Origin: Rhizophagus clarus
Lineage: Eukaryota; Glomeromycota; Glomeromycetes; Glomerales; Glomeraceae
Direction of reading: 5' to 3'
DNA: 64,000 nt
Assembly (NCBI GenBank): GCA_015698045.1
Contig: BLAL01000196.1
Location: 434,001-498,000, forward strand
This document shows, piece after piece, positions 35,457-46,903 of the stretch (the first letter of the stretch is position 1; the number at the start of each line of letters is the position of its first letter). Made by a program: the position numbers and the translations under genes. Below the pieces are notes generated by a model. That model made no database searches. It was not told the DNA's origin and saw nothing but the letters and a program-made list of their open reading frames with translations.

Positions 35457-36913
35457 GGTCTTGTACTACCCTGGGTGGTAACATGATTTTTGCCACCCCT
35501 TATCATGTGATTCAAATTTAAATTATAAAATTACGACATGCTGATCATTTGTTTAGTGTTTTTTATTACGCAATTTTTTTTTATGGCTTTGATTTCGGTA
35601 AGTTTTTATATTATTTTTATTAATCAGCAGTTCAGCACTTCAGTACTGACTGACTTCTCTTTTTTGTAGGTGCTTTTTTTCTTAACTTTGGGCTTTTGAT
35701 AAGTTTTTGTTTAACATTGTGCATATTTTTTTCGTTAATTAGCATTAACGCTTTTTAAGCTGTTCTTATTTTTTTGTAGGTAATTCTTTTCAGCTTTTAG
35801 TGACCTTAGACTTCGATATTAGAACTTTTAATAAGTAGTAAGTTCAAACACTTTTGAACATCTTGGATCTTTGGAAGTTTATTTTTGTTAGTAACTAACT
35901 TTTTTTTTCTTTTTTTTTTTTGTTTGGTTGGGATTCTTTTTGTAATTTTATTTCTCTATTTCAATTTTCCACTTCGTCTCTTATCATTTTTTTATTACCA
36001 TTCGTCCCTTATTGGTTTCTATCATCTTTTTCCTTTCCTATCCTTTTTTTCATTTCTTATTTCCTTTTTTTTTGTTTTCTATCATCACCTCTTCTTTTTT
36101 TCTTTCCTCATAACATTTTCCTTTTTCTTTCATCATCACTTCCTCTTTTTTTCTTTTCACATCATTTCCTCATCATTTTCTCCTTCTTTTTTTCGTTCCT
36201 CATCATTTTTTTCACTTCCTTCTTTTTTTCATTTCGCATCATTCTTTTTTTTCATTTCGCATAATCCTTTTTTTTCATTTCGCAACATCCTTTTTTTCAT
36301 TCCACATCATCCTTTTTTTTCATTTTATATCCTTTTTTTTTTCGTCTCATATCATTCTTTTTTTTTCGTTTTACATCATTCTTTTTTTTCATTTCATATC
36401 TTTTTTTTTTCATTTCACATCAACTCTTTCCTTTTTTTTGTTTCTCATTATTCTTCTACCTCTCCTTTTTTTTTTATTCTTCTCTTCCTTATTTTCCATC
36501 TTCTTTTGCTTCTCCTTTGATCTCCTTTCGCTTTTACTAATTATTTCTTTTTTATCATTGTAGTTTGTTGTTAGATTACCTATTTATATCATTTATTACT
36601 AGATCTGTCAAAAATAAATAATTGTTTAGATTTAAATTCACTTGTAATATATATTTAATAAAATAATTAACTAAAAAAGTACTGAATACAATAATTAAAG
36701 TTTCTTTTTAAAATCATATCAGATATAAGTATACTTTTTAATTTTGGTTTAAATTGTCATTTATTAAAGATTATCTTTGCGAAAAAAATTTTTTTTATAC
36801 AAAAAAAATTAAAGTTAAAAATTAACTAAGATTGGGCAATTAAAATTTATTTTAAATCACGTGACAGGGGTGGCAGAAAAACCGATACCACCCGGGGTGG
36901 CACCTAGATAACT
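35457..36913 (-). mobile_element. 1.45-kb TIR element with pyrimidine-rich core, copy 2 (inverted)
   Basis: This is the reverse complement of the 11121-12588 element. The left end reads TCTTGTACTACCCTGGGTGG and the right end GGTGGCACCTAGATAACTTC. Unique segments such as the one around TTTGAACATCTTGGATCTTTGG match the other copy almost base for base. The core at about 35885-36540 is nearly all pyrimidine on this strand, which produces long F/S/H/I open frames (211 and 114 codons) that I reject as genes. Confidence 0.75.
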
Positions 36914-37410
36914 TCTAATACTTGCCTTTATTAATAAGTTGTATATAAAGGTTGAAATTATAAAAGTTAGTTTTATATAATTTTTTGAGTATTATATTAA
37001 AAAAAAGGTATTAAAATAAATAAAAATATATTAAGATAAAAATAAAAATAAAAATAAAAATATATTAAGTACTATAATATACAACTCAAGAAAAAATTAA
37101 AATCATTATTTATAGTCAAAATCATGAAGTTTATATTATATTGTGTTACATTTGACTCACATAATTTCATTTTTAACGAAATTTAGGCCAGCATTACGAA
37201 ATTGGCTAGAATTAACGGCAATTTTAATTGATTTAACTATTAAACTTTTCTATATATTCGAAGATAATGCCATGCTAAAATTTTCATATTGGCAAACATA
37301 TTAAAAAAAAACATTTGACCTTAATTAATTTTTGGGAACATTTTCAGTGACTGATATAATTTAACACATTATTTCGCATTTTTAATAAATGTGTACGTTT
37401 TATTCTTTAT
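36914..37410. other. AT-rich intergenic DNA, no gene seen
   Basis: Downstream flank of the minus-strand dehydratase gene. AT repeats (AATAAAAATAAAAATA near 37030-37070), nothing else. Confidence 0.45.
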
Positions 37411-39108
37411 TTAACGGAAATTAGAAATATTCTTTTCTTCTTGAAATCTTGCATTAACTAAATTTACAATATCAGGAGAATAGTACTCTTCTGGGTTTAC
37501 AGTAAGTTTTTCATGAGTATCTGCTTCTTTTTTAGTCATAACAACGCAATTTTGCGGATTTAATGGTTGGTTTTTATGCCATTTTACAATAGCTGGTTTT
37601 TCAACTGAACCTGAAATAGCACTTTTACCTCTCCAAATTTCTTCGAAAATATATCCAACCTCACGTGCATCTAGTGGGATTGCCCTAGAATTTGAATTTT
37701 TTTAAATTAAAAAGATTCATTTGAACGAGGGTAAGTAAATTCTTCAACTTACTCTACGCTATTATTCCTCCGTTCTCTGTTTAATAAGTCACGATGCATT
37801 CGTGAATATAATCCATCTCGATTCTTATTTGGTAGTGGTTCAATATGATGACCAGCAATCTCATTTACAATATATGTGGCAATTGACATACCAAATATAG
37901 CGGGTATCGTGCCTAAAATTCCGATTTATATAAGAAAATTTTATATTACATACAATGAATAAATGAATCGAAACTAATCAAGTTGATTTTACCTAATACA
38001 GGGAGAATTCGAGATCTGAAATCTGGTAAAGTCGCGTATTCTCCTGCACTTTGTACTTTATTTTCTTCTGCATAAATATGTACATTGAAAAGAGATTGTA
38101 GAAAAAATAACACTAATACGTATATACCACAATAAGTTCACGGGAAAACAAACTAACCTAAAGGTAATAACTTAACATTTGGTTTCTCAGTTGAATAAAC
38201 AACAGTAATTCCTGAATCAACGCCCATTTTCTTTAATCGGCGTCTAACAGTTCTTGCAAGTGGATCCTCTATGAAATTGATTTATATTCAGTATGATTTA
38301 TGCGAACTCAAATAAGAGGAGGATTAGTCAATTTTGAAATTACCAATAGTGGTACTAATATCACTCATCTGAATGCGTGAAGGATCAGCTTTGGCTCCTG
38401 CGCCCATTGAACTTATGATCTAAGAATTATTTATTTTAGTTATAAAGGTCTTATTTTTAAGTCCAAATATTTAAACAATTATAAATGTACCGGTAATTTC
38501 TTATCATGGCAATATTTAAGTAAAAATAATTTCGTATCAATATTATCAATAGCATCAACAATAAAGTTAGCATCACCAGATAATAATTTAGTAGCACTCT
38601 CTTTTGTAAATAATTCAATTATAGGCTCAACTTTTGCCCAAGGAGCAATTTCCTTTAAATGTTTCTGCAATGCAATTACTTTTGGTGTACCAACATCAGA
38701 ATGTGTTGCCACTGCGTGTCTATTTAAACTGCTTAATGTTACTTGATCAAAATCAATTATTCTAATATGTGAAACTCCTGAACGAATTAACATAAGTGCA
38801 GCCCAAGAACCAACACCTCCTATTCCAACAATAATTACAAAAGATTTTCTTAATTTTTCTACACCTTCTTCCCCTAAGAAAGCAATATTTCTTGCCAATT
38901 GTTCTTTGATCAGCGATTCATCAAACGCTACTTCGCCATTTAGGTGTAAATTACGAGTTGTATTAGGTATTAAGCTAACTTCTTTTTTAAGTGCTTCAGC
39001 CCTTATTCTTCTTTTACGATCTTGATAGGACAGTATCGCTATTCCTGTTGCAAGGCTTGCTCCTAAAGCAGTCAATACAAATTGAAATTTAACATTGGAC
39101 AAGTTCAT
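37411..39108 (-). CDS. tRNA threonylcarbamoyladenosine dehydratase (Tcd1/Tcd2, TcdA/CsdL family)
   Basis: Six exons (39108-38491, 38419-38344, 38268-38158, 38067-37993, 37912-37753, 37684-37411) join in frame to give 437 residues. After a likely N-terminal membrane anchor (residues 10-28, VLTALGASLATGIAILSY) comes an E1-like ATP-binding domain. It has RNIAFLGEEGVEKL, the nucleotide loop VGIGGVGSWAALML, IDFDQVTLSSLNRH and VDAIDNIDTKLFL. Later parts contain ISSMGAGAKADPSRI and DPLARTVRRRLKKMGV, both typical of the TcdA branch of ThiF/MoeB enzymes. In yeast, Tcd1/Tcd2 use ATP to cyclise t6A to ct6A at tRNA position 37 and sit on the mitochondrial outer membrane, which fits the N-terminal anchor. 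All introns are GT-AG. The start is the first ATG before the anchor. Confidence 0.92.
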
Positions 39109-39975
39109 TCTTTTTTGTTGAATTTCAATTCCGAAAACATGATTTCACGATTTCATCGATCGTGATTGGTCGATTATAAAATTATCAAACTATTAATTAT
39201 CAAAAATTTTCCGTTTCGACCCAAATAAAGATATGAATGTATTAGTGAACCTTTCGGCTACTGATCTTTTTCCGGAATCCAAAATTATTAATCAATGCCA
39301 AAATATAGGATTTGGATTGGAAATTTCGTGGCAAGAATTTCGCCAGTGGTTTGATTTTGGATTCTGAATTTATTACTGAAATCCTTTGCAGGAACCTAAT
39401 ATTTAATTTTGGATTTCAAAGGGTTATGTATACTGAAGATATTGAAGATAGATAGTTGTATCAAAAAAACAAATAGCTGAAAATGAGGAGTGATGAAGTG
39501 ATTATTACGTGAAAGAAGAAAAAACTCTCAAAAATTATATTAATAAAAGAAAACAAGAGAAACGGAAGTAATAACAGCTCAGAAAGGAATATCAACCTTC
39601 AAGGATATTATCATCTAACCAATATTAATTATGTTCGACTTTTTTTTAACTTAATCTTTCATAGTTGTGCATCTATTTTCAAATAATACATACAGCTTAA
39701 AAAGGAATAGGACAATTAGTTCTCACTGTCCTAGTATCCCAAATATTCTCATATTAAATAGAATTGTCATCCTTACGAGTACTCAAGATTCTTTTCCTTT
39801 CATGTTTAATTCATTACTTTGTATATTTACTAATTCCGTAATATACAAATTTTTAAAATTTGCGGATAATCAATTCATATTTATTTATTGATTTAAACCT
39901 AAACAGTAGTAATAAAAAGGTATAACTAGTGTAACGCTATATTAAAGCTTTTTATAATTATAGTTTATATTGACA
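39109..39975. other. Intergenic region, no gene seen
   Basis: The 5' side of the dehydratase gene. A 74-codon plus-strand frame at 39667-39891 has no family resemblance and no splice context, and I do not support it. The sequence is less AT-extreme than the repeat desert. Confidence 0.45.
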
Positions 39976-40640
39976 AGCGATAGAGAAATCCTGAATGTCA
40001 GTGAAATCAAAGTAAGCTTTGCAGTTTCCTATAAACTATAATGTGCATATTTGTGAGAGTTACAAATTCAATGTTGTTGCCCTAGTATGAAACAACTAGA
40101 CTGTTTTTCTTAGAACAATGCTTGGAAAAAAGTCTGATCCTGCGAACGCGACAATACTTAAACCAACATAACACATCCGGGCGATAACGTATACTTTGTC
40201 GATCGCAATGGTTATGCTTTTTATCATGTAATGAAATTCTATCGTAACGGTCAAATCCTTCGAGCAAAGAAATCGTCTGTAGCTGAGAATTTATCTGAAT
40301 TGTTTGTATCTCGACGAGATTTAAGCAGGAGGAAGTCGGATAGTCTTATTATTGATCTTGCTATAAAACGTGGCGCTGAATTAATAGACGATTTTGGCAA
40401 TTCATTGGAAGCTCTACTCATTGAAGCAACAAACAATCATCAATAGAATCGAGATCACTTTGTCAAAAGATTCACAGCCATCACTGAGACCATCTGTCAA
40501 TGAATAATGGGATATTTAGAAAATTTGAGAACTTGGGACATGGAATTCTAGAAGGTTTTTCTACCAGACTTATTTCCATTTTGTCGTTAAAGATTACAAA
40601 TCATGCTCTTGCCTTCCCGAAAATAACTTTATATTATTCG
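39976..40640 (+). pseudogene. Decayed BTB/K-tetra (KCTD-like) domain gene
   Basis: Ordered fragments of a potassium-channel-tetramerisation-type BTB domain: SDREILNVSEIK (39976 on), then after a GT-AG intron YETTRLFF and MLGKKSDPANA. HPGDNVYFVDRNGYAFYHVM follows, then KFYRNGQILRAK, KSDSLIIDLAIKRGAEL and EALLIEATNNHQ, with possible C-terminal traces (LGHGILEGFSTRL) to about 40640. The pieces lie in different frames. One frame change falls near 40110 within LRTML, another near 40160, and a stop follows at 40444. The first Gly pair expected in the LNVGG motif reads SE. The longest open part, 40231-40446, is only 71 codons and lacks the N-terminal half. Intact family members mediate homo-oligomerisation, often for cullin-ligase substrates. 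This copy looks like a dead relative of an expanded family. Confidence 0.65.
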
Positions 40641-40996
40641 GCTTTATTGACATAAATGATGTTATGAGTCATGTGAAATCAGGACAAGATTAAGATCTAA
40701 AATAGTCAGTTAAACCAGAGAAGTCATCATAACGATGAAATAAAATAATTGGCTTTAACCATTATGCCATAATTAATCTGTATCCATATTTTTTTCGTAA
40801 ACATTTTTCGGAAATTTGTTAAGTATCGTAAACAGCATCTAGAACGTATCATATTGTGTCTTGTAATAATACTGAACTTTCCTAGTTTATTTCACAATAA
40901 TTTTAAATTTAAAAACGGATAATTCCCCTCGTTATAATTATTTCTCATTTTAAGTATCATAACTAAGTAATGTTATTCTATGAACGTTAACCAAAT
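40641..40996. other. Intergenic region, no gene seen
   Basis: Between the BTB fossil and the convergent 3' end of the GYF-domain gene. Nothing supported. Confidence 0.45.
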
Positions 40997-42316
40997 TTAT
41001 GCTACAACATCTTTTCTTTCATCAATAAAATCAATGCCATTAGAACTAACAAAATCATCTGCAGTATTGGCTTTTCGTACTAAAATTCCTTGTGCAAAAA
41101 ATCCTTGGTCATTCCAAGCTTTCATATCATCTCCTGAGAATGGGCCATGTATTTCATTAGACGAATCGGTCCATTTATATTCCCAATATAAATGTTGCGT
41201 ATTTATGTTTGTCGGTGTATTACTTGAAACTTCATTAACTTCATTGTAAGAAACATTTAATATATTTTCTCTATTATCTTCAACATATTCCTCAACATTT
41301 GATGGCATCCAATCTTCCGGAACTATTCCCTCTCTTTTCAAATTCCTTAAGATTTGTTCCCATGTATCATCATAAACATTAAAATGTCCTAACGCCATCA
41401 TTTTATCAGATAAATCAGTAAGACGTTCTATTTGTTTCTTGCATTCTTGTTCTACAATCTCTTCAGATGTAAGTTCTTTGTCAATATTCATTTCGGTTGC
41501 TTCATCTGTTCTGTCTTGCTTCCTCTTGTATTGTTTTTGCCCACGTTTATTTTTTCCTTTATTACCAAGTTTTCCACCTAACCTTTGTATGGCATCTAAT
41601 AACGTTTCGCCTCGCTTCATAATTGTTAAAAGTTCTTTCCATATTGATATACGATCCAACGGTTCTTTTGATGCTTCTTCTGCCTCTTTAAGCTTTCTCT
41701 CTAGTTCTTGTTTTTCATGAGCACGTTTGGCTTTTTCAATGTCTTTACGTGAAACACCTTGAAGCCAATTGTCATGAAAAGCATTTGGATCCTTTTTGTT
41801 GCGAATATAATTCCCTGCTTCATCAAACCTACCTTCTTCCATCTCTGCTTTCATATTAAAAGCTTCAATTATTGTTTCTCCAGATTCCTCATCATACGCA
41901 TCCTTAGATGTATATTCCTGACCTTCAATCTCATCCAATTCCAAGTATCTAACCTTTTTCTTTCCATCTAAGTCTTTTGAATCTTTTTGTTTAGATAAAT
42001 CATCATCATCTGCAAACATATCGTCATCTTCGACTATATTTTCTTTCCGACGATTAAAGAGAGCTGTACCGTCGTCATCACTAGTATCTGTTTCATCACT
42101 TGCATATCCTTGAAGCTTAACTGCACCGCGACGTGTTTTAGCTTTTTCTAAAGATTCTTCATGATCAAATTCATATTCACCCTCTTCAATCGCAGCTGAG
42201 TCAGCTGTAGAATCATTTGACGTATGAAAACGAACTCTTTTTGAACTCGATGGTTCGAGAGAATCGCTCTTGTTTTGTTCAACAGAGTAACTTTCACGTT
42301 GGGATCTTTTAGACAT
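40997..42316 (-). CDS. CD2BP2/Lin1 homologue, GYF-domain U5 snRNP-associated protein
   Basis: A single uninterrupted exon of 439 residues from the MSKRSQ start. An upstream in-frame ATG at 42385 would add 23 unlikely residues. The order matches CD2BP2 (U5-52K) and yeast Lin1: an acidic, serine-rich N terminus with a KRVRF basic patch, YEFDHEESLEKAKTRRGAVK, GYASDETDTSDDD, then a conserved block EAFNMKAEMEEGRFDEAGNY followed by DPNAFHDNWLQGV. A charged helix rich in K and E, IWKELLTIMKRGETLLDAIQ and EDWMPSNVEEY follow. The C terminus is a GYF domain with YWEYKW, HGPFSGDDMKAW and NDQGFF (Phe where the name-giving Tyr stands). GYF domains bind proline-rich ligands; CD2BP2 bridges U5 snRNP assembly factors in the nucleus and leaves before catalysis. 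The upstream gene on the other strand starts only 200 bp away, so a bidirectional promoter is likely. Confidence 0.93.
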   Translation of the reverse strand: MSKRSQRESYSVEQNKSDSLEPSSSKRVRFHTSNDSTADSAAIEEGEYEFDHEESLEKAKTRRGAVKLQGYASDETDTSDDDGTALFNRRKENIVEDDDMFADDDDLSKQKDSKDLDGKKKVRYLELDEIEGQEYTSKDAYDEESGETIIEAFNMKAEMEEGRFDEAGNYIRNKKDPNAFHDNWLQGVSRKDIEKAKRAHEKQELERKLKEAEEASKEPLDRISIWKELLTIMKRGETLLDAIQRLGGKLGNKGKNKRGQKQYKRKQDRTDEATEMNIDKELTSEEIVEQECKKQIERLTDLSDKMMALGHFNVYDDTWEQILRNLKREGIVPEDWMPSNVEEYVEDNRENILNVSYNEVNEVSSNTPTNINTQHLYWEYKWTDSSNEIHGPFSGDDMKAWNDQGFFAQGILVRKANTADDFVSSNGIDFIDERKDVVA

Positions 42317-42515
42317 TAATTCTAATACTGTATATATGAAGTATTTCGGCGGTTGTTTTTTAAATAGCAGCTTAAAAATTCCCAAGCTTGTTTATCCTAA
42401 ATTGGAATTTCAATTTGATAATCTCCAAATCGGACTTGATCATGTGGTGTAACAAATGATTTCCCTTATAATCAAAGATTCTGATTCTCTAAAAACTTTC
42501 TACTTGAATTGAAAA
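42317..42515. promoter_or_regulatory. Short divergent intergenic region (probable shared promoter)
   Basis: About 200 bp separates the start codons of the GYF-domain gene (-) and the amidase gene (+). I see no convincing TATA box or named operator, so the shared-promoter role is inferred from spacing alone. Confidence 0.35.
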
Positions 42516-44964
42516 ATGTCTTCCTCGGAACAGCTCCCGAAAAACGAAGAAAATACGAAAAATGCAGAACATGTGGTAAAGAATTAGTTAATTTAATTTT
42601 TATATATAACAATTATTAATCCCACTTTGATTATTTAGGTTACTCGTCGGCTCAAAGCTCCGTATTTAAGCGGATTTATTCTACGAATTATGATTTTCTT
42701 AATGGATTATATGCCGGGCGTTACTAAGTACTTGTTCTGGAACGCAGGACTTAAAGCATTGCGGAAATTAAGCATTGATGACTGTCCGACACTTATACCA
42801 CTTCCTCTACCAAAAGAAACATTTGGAATTGTGGAAACAAAGGTTCGTTTAATTATGAAATAAAAATTAATATTCAAGTTATTAAATTCGAAAAAATTAT
42901 AAAGACAGTTGATGGCTTGGAAATTTTTGAGAAACAAAAGAACTTGCGTCAGAAAAATTATTATTCTTCGGGATTTTTACGTGCAAGCGATTTTCATGAA
43001 GCATATCTTGCAAAAAGAGTTACCCCTTTACAAGTATGTTTTCATTATCGAATTAAGATCCGTGATGCGGCATTTTTAAAGTGTTTTTTTCATTATTAGG
43101 TATGCGAAGTACTTATAAACAAAATAGATGAATCGCTTAAGAGATGTAACCCTCCACTTAATGCCATTATCAAATACAAACGCGACGACATCATTGCGCA
43201 AGCTACTGCATCGACGGAACGATACGCCAATAATAAATCGTTTGGTCTGCTTGATGGCATTCCGATAGCAGTTAAGGATGAGATTGACGTCAAAGGTTAT
43301 GAAACTAATGTTGGTACCAAGTTTATAAATCGTGGAAATCCAGCTACTAGTGACGCGACCATCATAGAGAGACTAAGAGAAAAAGGCGCGATTATTCTCG
43401 GGAAGACTTCAATGCATGAAATCGGATTTGGGTAAGTAGTTTTCATTTTAAAAAATTTATTTTTATGTGTGTTAATATTGACTTCTTAAAATATTAGTTC
43501 TACAAATAATAATCCATCTGTATGTACACCACGAAATCCCTATAATACTGATTATTATCCTGGCGGATCGAGTGGAGGTAGTGGAGTTGCTGTTGCCTCT
43601 GGATTATGCCCAATAGCCATTGGACGTGATGGTGGAGGTTCTGTCAGGTTGTTCAATATAATATGGCAAACTATATTTTTTTATGAAATGTGTTTATTAA
43701 AGATTTATTGTCATTTAGAATACCTTCGTCTTTTTGTGGTATTTATGGTCTAAAAACTACATGTGGAAGATTTTCTGATGATGGACTATGTAAGTTACGG
43801 TTTTTTCAGTAAATATTAATAATCAGAATTTTTATGTGACACTAATATTATTTAATAGATCCGCTTGCGCATTCGGTTGCTGTATCGGGCCCCATGGCTG
43901 CGAGTGTGGACGATTTGGCGTTAGCATATTATGTCATGGCTGGGAAAGACCCAAAGGTTCGAAATTTATAGGGATCAAATTTTTATTTTTATATTTATTT
44001 TAACGATTTTAATCCTTTAATAATAAAAGGACCCCAATACTTTGCATCAACCCTTGCCTACATTACATGGGCTCTACGATACTAATACGTTAAGTGACTT
44101 AAAAATTGGTGTTTATTCAATGTGGAATAAGCAAGTGGATAATCCAGCCATTACCACAGCATTAAATAGTTTTATCAACGAATTAAAACTTCGGGGCGCT
44201 GAAATTATTGAGATTAAAATTCCTGAACTTGAGGAAGCGCGAATAGCACATTTGCTTACTATTGGTACCGAACTTACCACTGTTGCAAAGAGACACAAGG
44301 ATAAGATTCATTTATTTTCATGTCCTACTCGTTCAAATATTAACGTAATGAAATTAGCCACTGCATCAGTAAGTTTTTATGAACTTTATTATTTTATTGA
44401 ATTTTCTTTATAGACCATTTGAAATTTATTCATTTATTTTATATTATTTATTTAAAGGATTATAGTGAGTAGTATAAAGTGATTATGCAAGTTTTTGAAT
44501 GTAATAATTCATTGGCAAAAACTGTCAACTTAAAACAATTTTTATTATTATTAGTTGTATCCCAACAAATTCGTACACGAATTATGCGTACACTTAAGAA
44601 CCTTTTCAATAATCAAGTTGATCTAATTTTGACTCCTGCAACTGCCATTACCGCTCCAAAAATTTACCCACGTGCATTGGCACATGGCGAAGTAGATGTA
44701 ACGGTGATATCTGATACATTGAGGTTTATTCAATTGGCGAATTTTACCGGTGTTCCTGCTGTTTCAATACCAGCTGGGTATGATAATAATAATTTACCAA
44801 TAGGATTACAATTCATTGCCAAGTGGTATGATGAAGCAAAATTGCTACGAATTGCTAAAACTTCAGAAGAAATTTTAGGAGATAAGAGGAGGAAACCTTC
44901 TGACAAATTCTGGTTTGGTAATTATGTTCAAGAAGTTTCTGAAAACTTTTCTGGAGAATCTTGA
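42516..44964 (+). CDS. Amidase-signature enzyme, FAAH-like
   Basis: Ten exons (42516-42575, 42639-42842, 42905-43033, 43100-43431, 43498-43647, 43719-43789, 43859-43956, 44030-44368, 44458-44464, 44555-44964) total exactly 600 codons. The N terminus has a possible membrane segment ([15 protein letters not shown]), as in fatty-acid amide hydrolases. The amidase signature follows: [20 protein letters not shown] with the catalytic Lys, [20 protein letters not shown], then [20 protein letters not shown] with the Ser pair, and [20 protein letters not shown]. The C terminus has [17 protein letters not shown] and [20 protein letters not shown]. Family members hydrolyse amides with a Ser-cisSer-Lys triad; the fungal substrate is unknown, but fatty-acid amides are plausible. 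Exon 9 is only 7 nt (GATTATA) and supplies DY-I of a conserved DYI..QQ.RT motif; without it the frame is lost. Confidence 0.92.
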
Positions 44965-45172
44965 ATATTTTAAAATGATTAAATGATTAAATTTAATTTA
45001 AAAAATTTTTTAAACAATGTATAATGCCAATTTGAAGTGACAATTTCTTTTATTGTATTACGTCTAAAATATAATTCATTCTATATTGGGAATGCACGTG
45101 CTTATATTTCTATATAATATAGGACAATGTAAAATAAAAGTATTTTTTTTTTTTTTGATTTTTTTCTATATA

Positions 45173-46067
45173 ATGGTAAAATTAAATTCAGCAGAAGAAT
45201 GTCTCAACAATCTTCGAAACCATAAACCAAAGAATGATTATTTAGATGTACCATATGAAAAAAGAGCCGCAGTGCTGGTACCATTGATTATTAATGATAA
45301 TGAATTAGAAATTTTATTTACAATACGTTCAGCCGATTTATCAAGTCATGCTGGAGAAGTCGCATTACCAGGAGGTTAACTAATTTTTTGAATATCCTTT
45401 TTTTAATTTTAATTTAATCTTTACTTTGTGGGTTTATTTTTAGGTAAATTTGACAAAAATGATGAAAATATAATTGCTACTGCAGTAAGTTTTACATCGT
45501 AATTCTTGTTAAAATTAATCTTATTTATATAATTTAAATTAGTTTAGAGAGGCTGAAGAAGAAGTTGGAATAAAATCCAATGATGCAGAATATTTAACAT
45601 ATTTTGAACCATTCTTGTAAGTATACAAGCAATAAAATATTTTTAACTTCCAAATTTTTTAATGTGTATATATGCGCAATATTATTAGATCAAGACATAA
45701 ATTGCTAGTTACACCAGTAGCAGCATTAATAACGAATTCATTTTATAAACCCGTACTAAATCCATCAGAAGTTTCAGAATGTTTTACTATTCCGCTAAGA
45801 GTATTTATATCAAAAGAACATCATTTATCATTTGATAGTTTGTGGAATAATCAGTCATATAGGCATCATCATTTTATATGGGATGATTGGGATGTGAGTG
45901 GTTTTAGTGCTAACATTTGTGTTGAAGTAGCTAAAATTGCTTTTAATATACAAAATGTTGATTGGGAAGAAATAATTGAGGGTCAACCTTCGAGAGAAGA
46001 ATATATTAAACTTATGTTGGATGATATTATTAAGCAAAATATTAAGCAAAATAAAAGTAAATTATAA
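45173..46067 (+). CDS. Nudix hydrolase, CoA diphosphatase-like (Pcd1/NUDT7/NUDT8 type)
   Basis: Four exons (45173-45374, 45444-45484, 45543-45616, 45689-46067) give 231 residues, close to the family length. The sequence includes KRAAVLVPLI and LFTIRSADLSSHAGEVALPG directly before the Nudix box. The box reads GGKFDKNDENIIATAFREAE and then EEVGI, matching Gx5Ex7REUxEExGU. A later block, LLVTPVAALI and EVSECFTIPL, is characteristic of the UPF0035/CoA-diphosphatase branch. Such enzymes split CoA and its derivatives, or oxidised dinucleotides, into 3',5'-ADP and phosphopantetheine, usually in peroxisomes or mitochondria. The C terminus (NKSKL) ends in SKL, a canonical type-1 peroxisomal targeting signal. 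The first ATG after a T-rich leader is used. Confidence 0.93.
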
Positions 46068-46191
46068 GTTAGATTAATTGATCTATATAACAACTTATAT
46101 AAATGTATTAAATATATATTAATTTAAGTACTAAATTATTATTATATTACCCTTATTTTGTTACAACTTTTTATATATTTACTTATATTCG

Positions 46192-46561
46192 TCAACAACC
46201 ACACTTATATTTGTCAGCAATTTTTCCACAATCAAACATTTCTTTTTGTAATCTTTTATTAACAATATTATGTACAGCACAAGCCCATTGAGATGCTGCT
46301 TCTCTTGAAGAAACTTGCGGAGGATGTTTTGCAAGAATAGCTTGAAATTCTTGTGCACTATAACATTAAAATGATATTTGATTAGACCAGTAATCAATAA
46401 AAAAAGTCAAACAAATGATACAATTTTACCATTCACCACAGGGGTATAATCTACTGAATAGATATATAAAGTTTCTAAGCGCTTCTTTTTCGTCTTGTGT
46501 GGGATGTTCTGGAAATCTCGCCATCATAGTATGAAGTAACTAATAAAAGGCCAAAATAAAA

Positions 46562-46592
<31 letters not shown>

Positions 46593-46903
46593 TTGTAAAA
46601 ACAAATTTTAATTAATACCTTCCAACTGCTCTGCCCGAGTTCAGCCCTTTTTAATCAAACCAATAATATTCAGAACTAGAAATGAGTTGCGAAACAAAAA
46701 TAATGATAAGAAATTATGAATTACTTTATAGTTGAATTCTTCAATTGAGGCATTACAACTGGACCTCTAACAACATTGTTATCAATCTCAGGCATTAAAG
46801 TAATCGCTTCTTCACTTGTTTGTATGATTGAATAATTTAAATAGAGAAGCGAAGGCAAGATAATTAGTAATAATAATAAGAAAAATAATATTGTTGGCCG
46901 CAT
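46192..46903 (-). CDS. Erv2-type FAD-dependent sulfhydryl oxidase
   Basis: Four exons (46903-46725, 46646-46619, 46539-46430, 46357-46192) join in frame to 160 residues. An N-terminal hydrophobic signal-anchor (ILFFLLLLLIILPSLLYL, about residues 5-22) is followed by the Erv/ALR core: GQSSWKLLHTMMARFP with the flavin-contacting W and H, LYPCGECAQEF with the redox CxxC split across an intron (Cys103 and Cys106), and WACAVHNIVNKRLQK with the flavin-binding HN..N motif. The C terminus ends KYKCGC, matching the CGC shuttle disulphide of yeast Erv2 rather than the N-terminal shuttle of mitochondrial Erv1. The role is therefore disulphide formation in the endoplasmic reticulum, passing electrons to oxygen. 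The second exon is just 28 nt. It converges with the Nudix gene, about 120 bp apart. Confidence 0.93.

Noticed and set aside
35885-36520. 211-codon plus-strand open frame (and 114-codon overlap)
   Set aside because: It lies wholly in the pyrimidine tract of a transposon copy; the translation is F/S/H/I low complexity.
39667-39891. 74-codon plus-strand open frame
   Set aside because: No recognisable domain, no conserved context, ordinary AT-rich composition.
44479-44554. In-frame start [11 protein letters not shown] for the last amidase exon
   Set aside because: This is intron sequence; the conserved protein continues only through the 7-nt exon and the acceptor at 44554.
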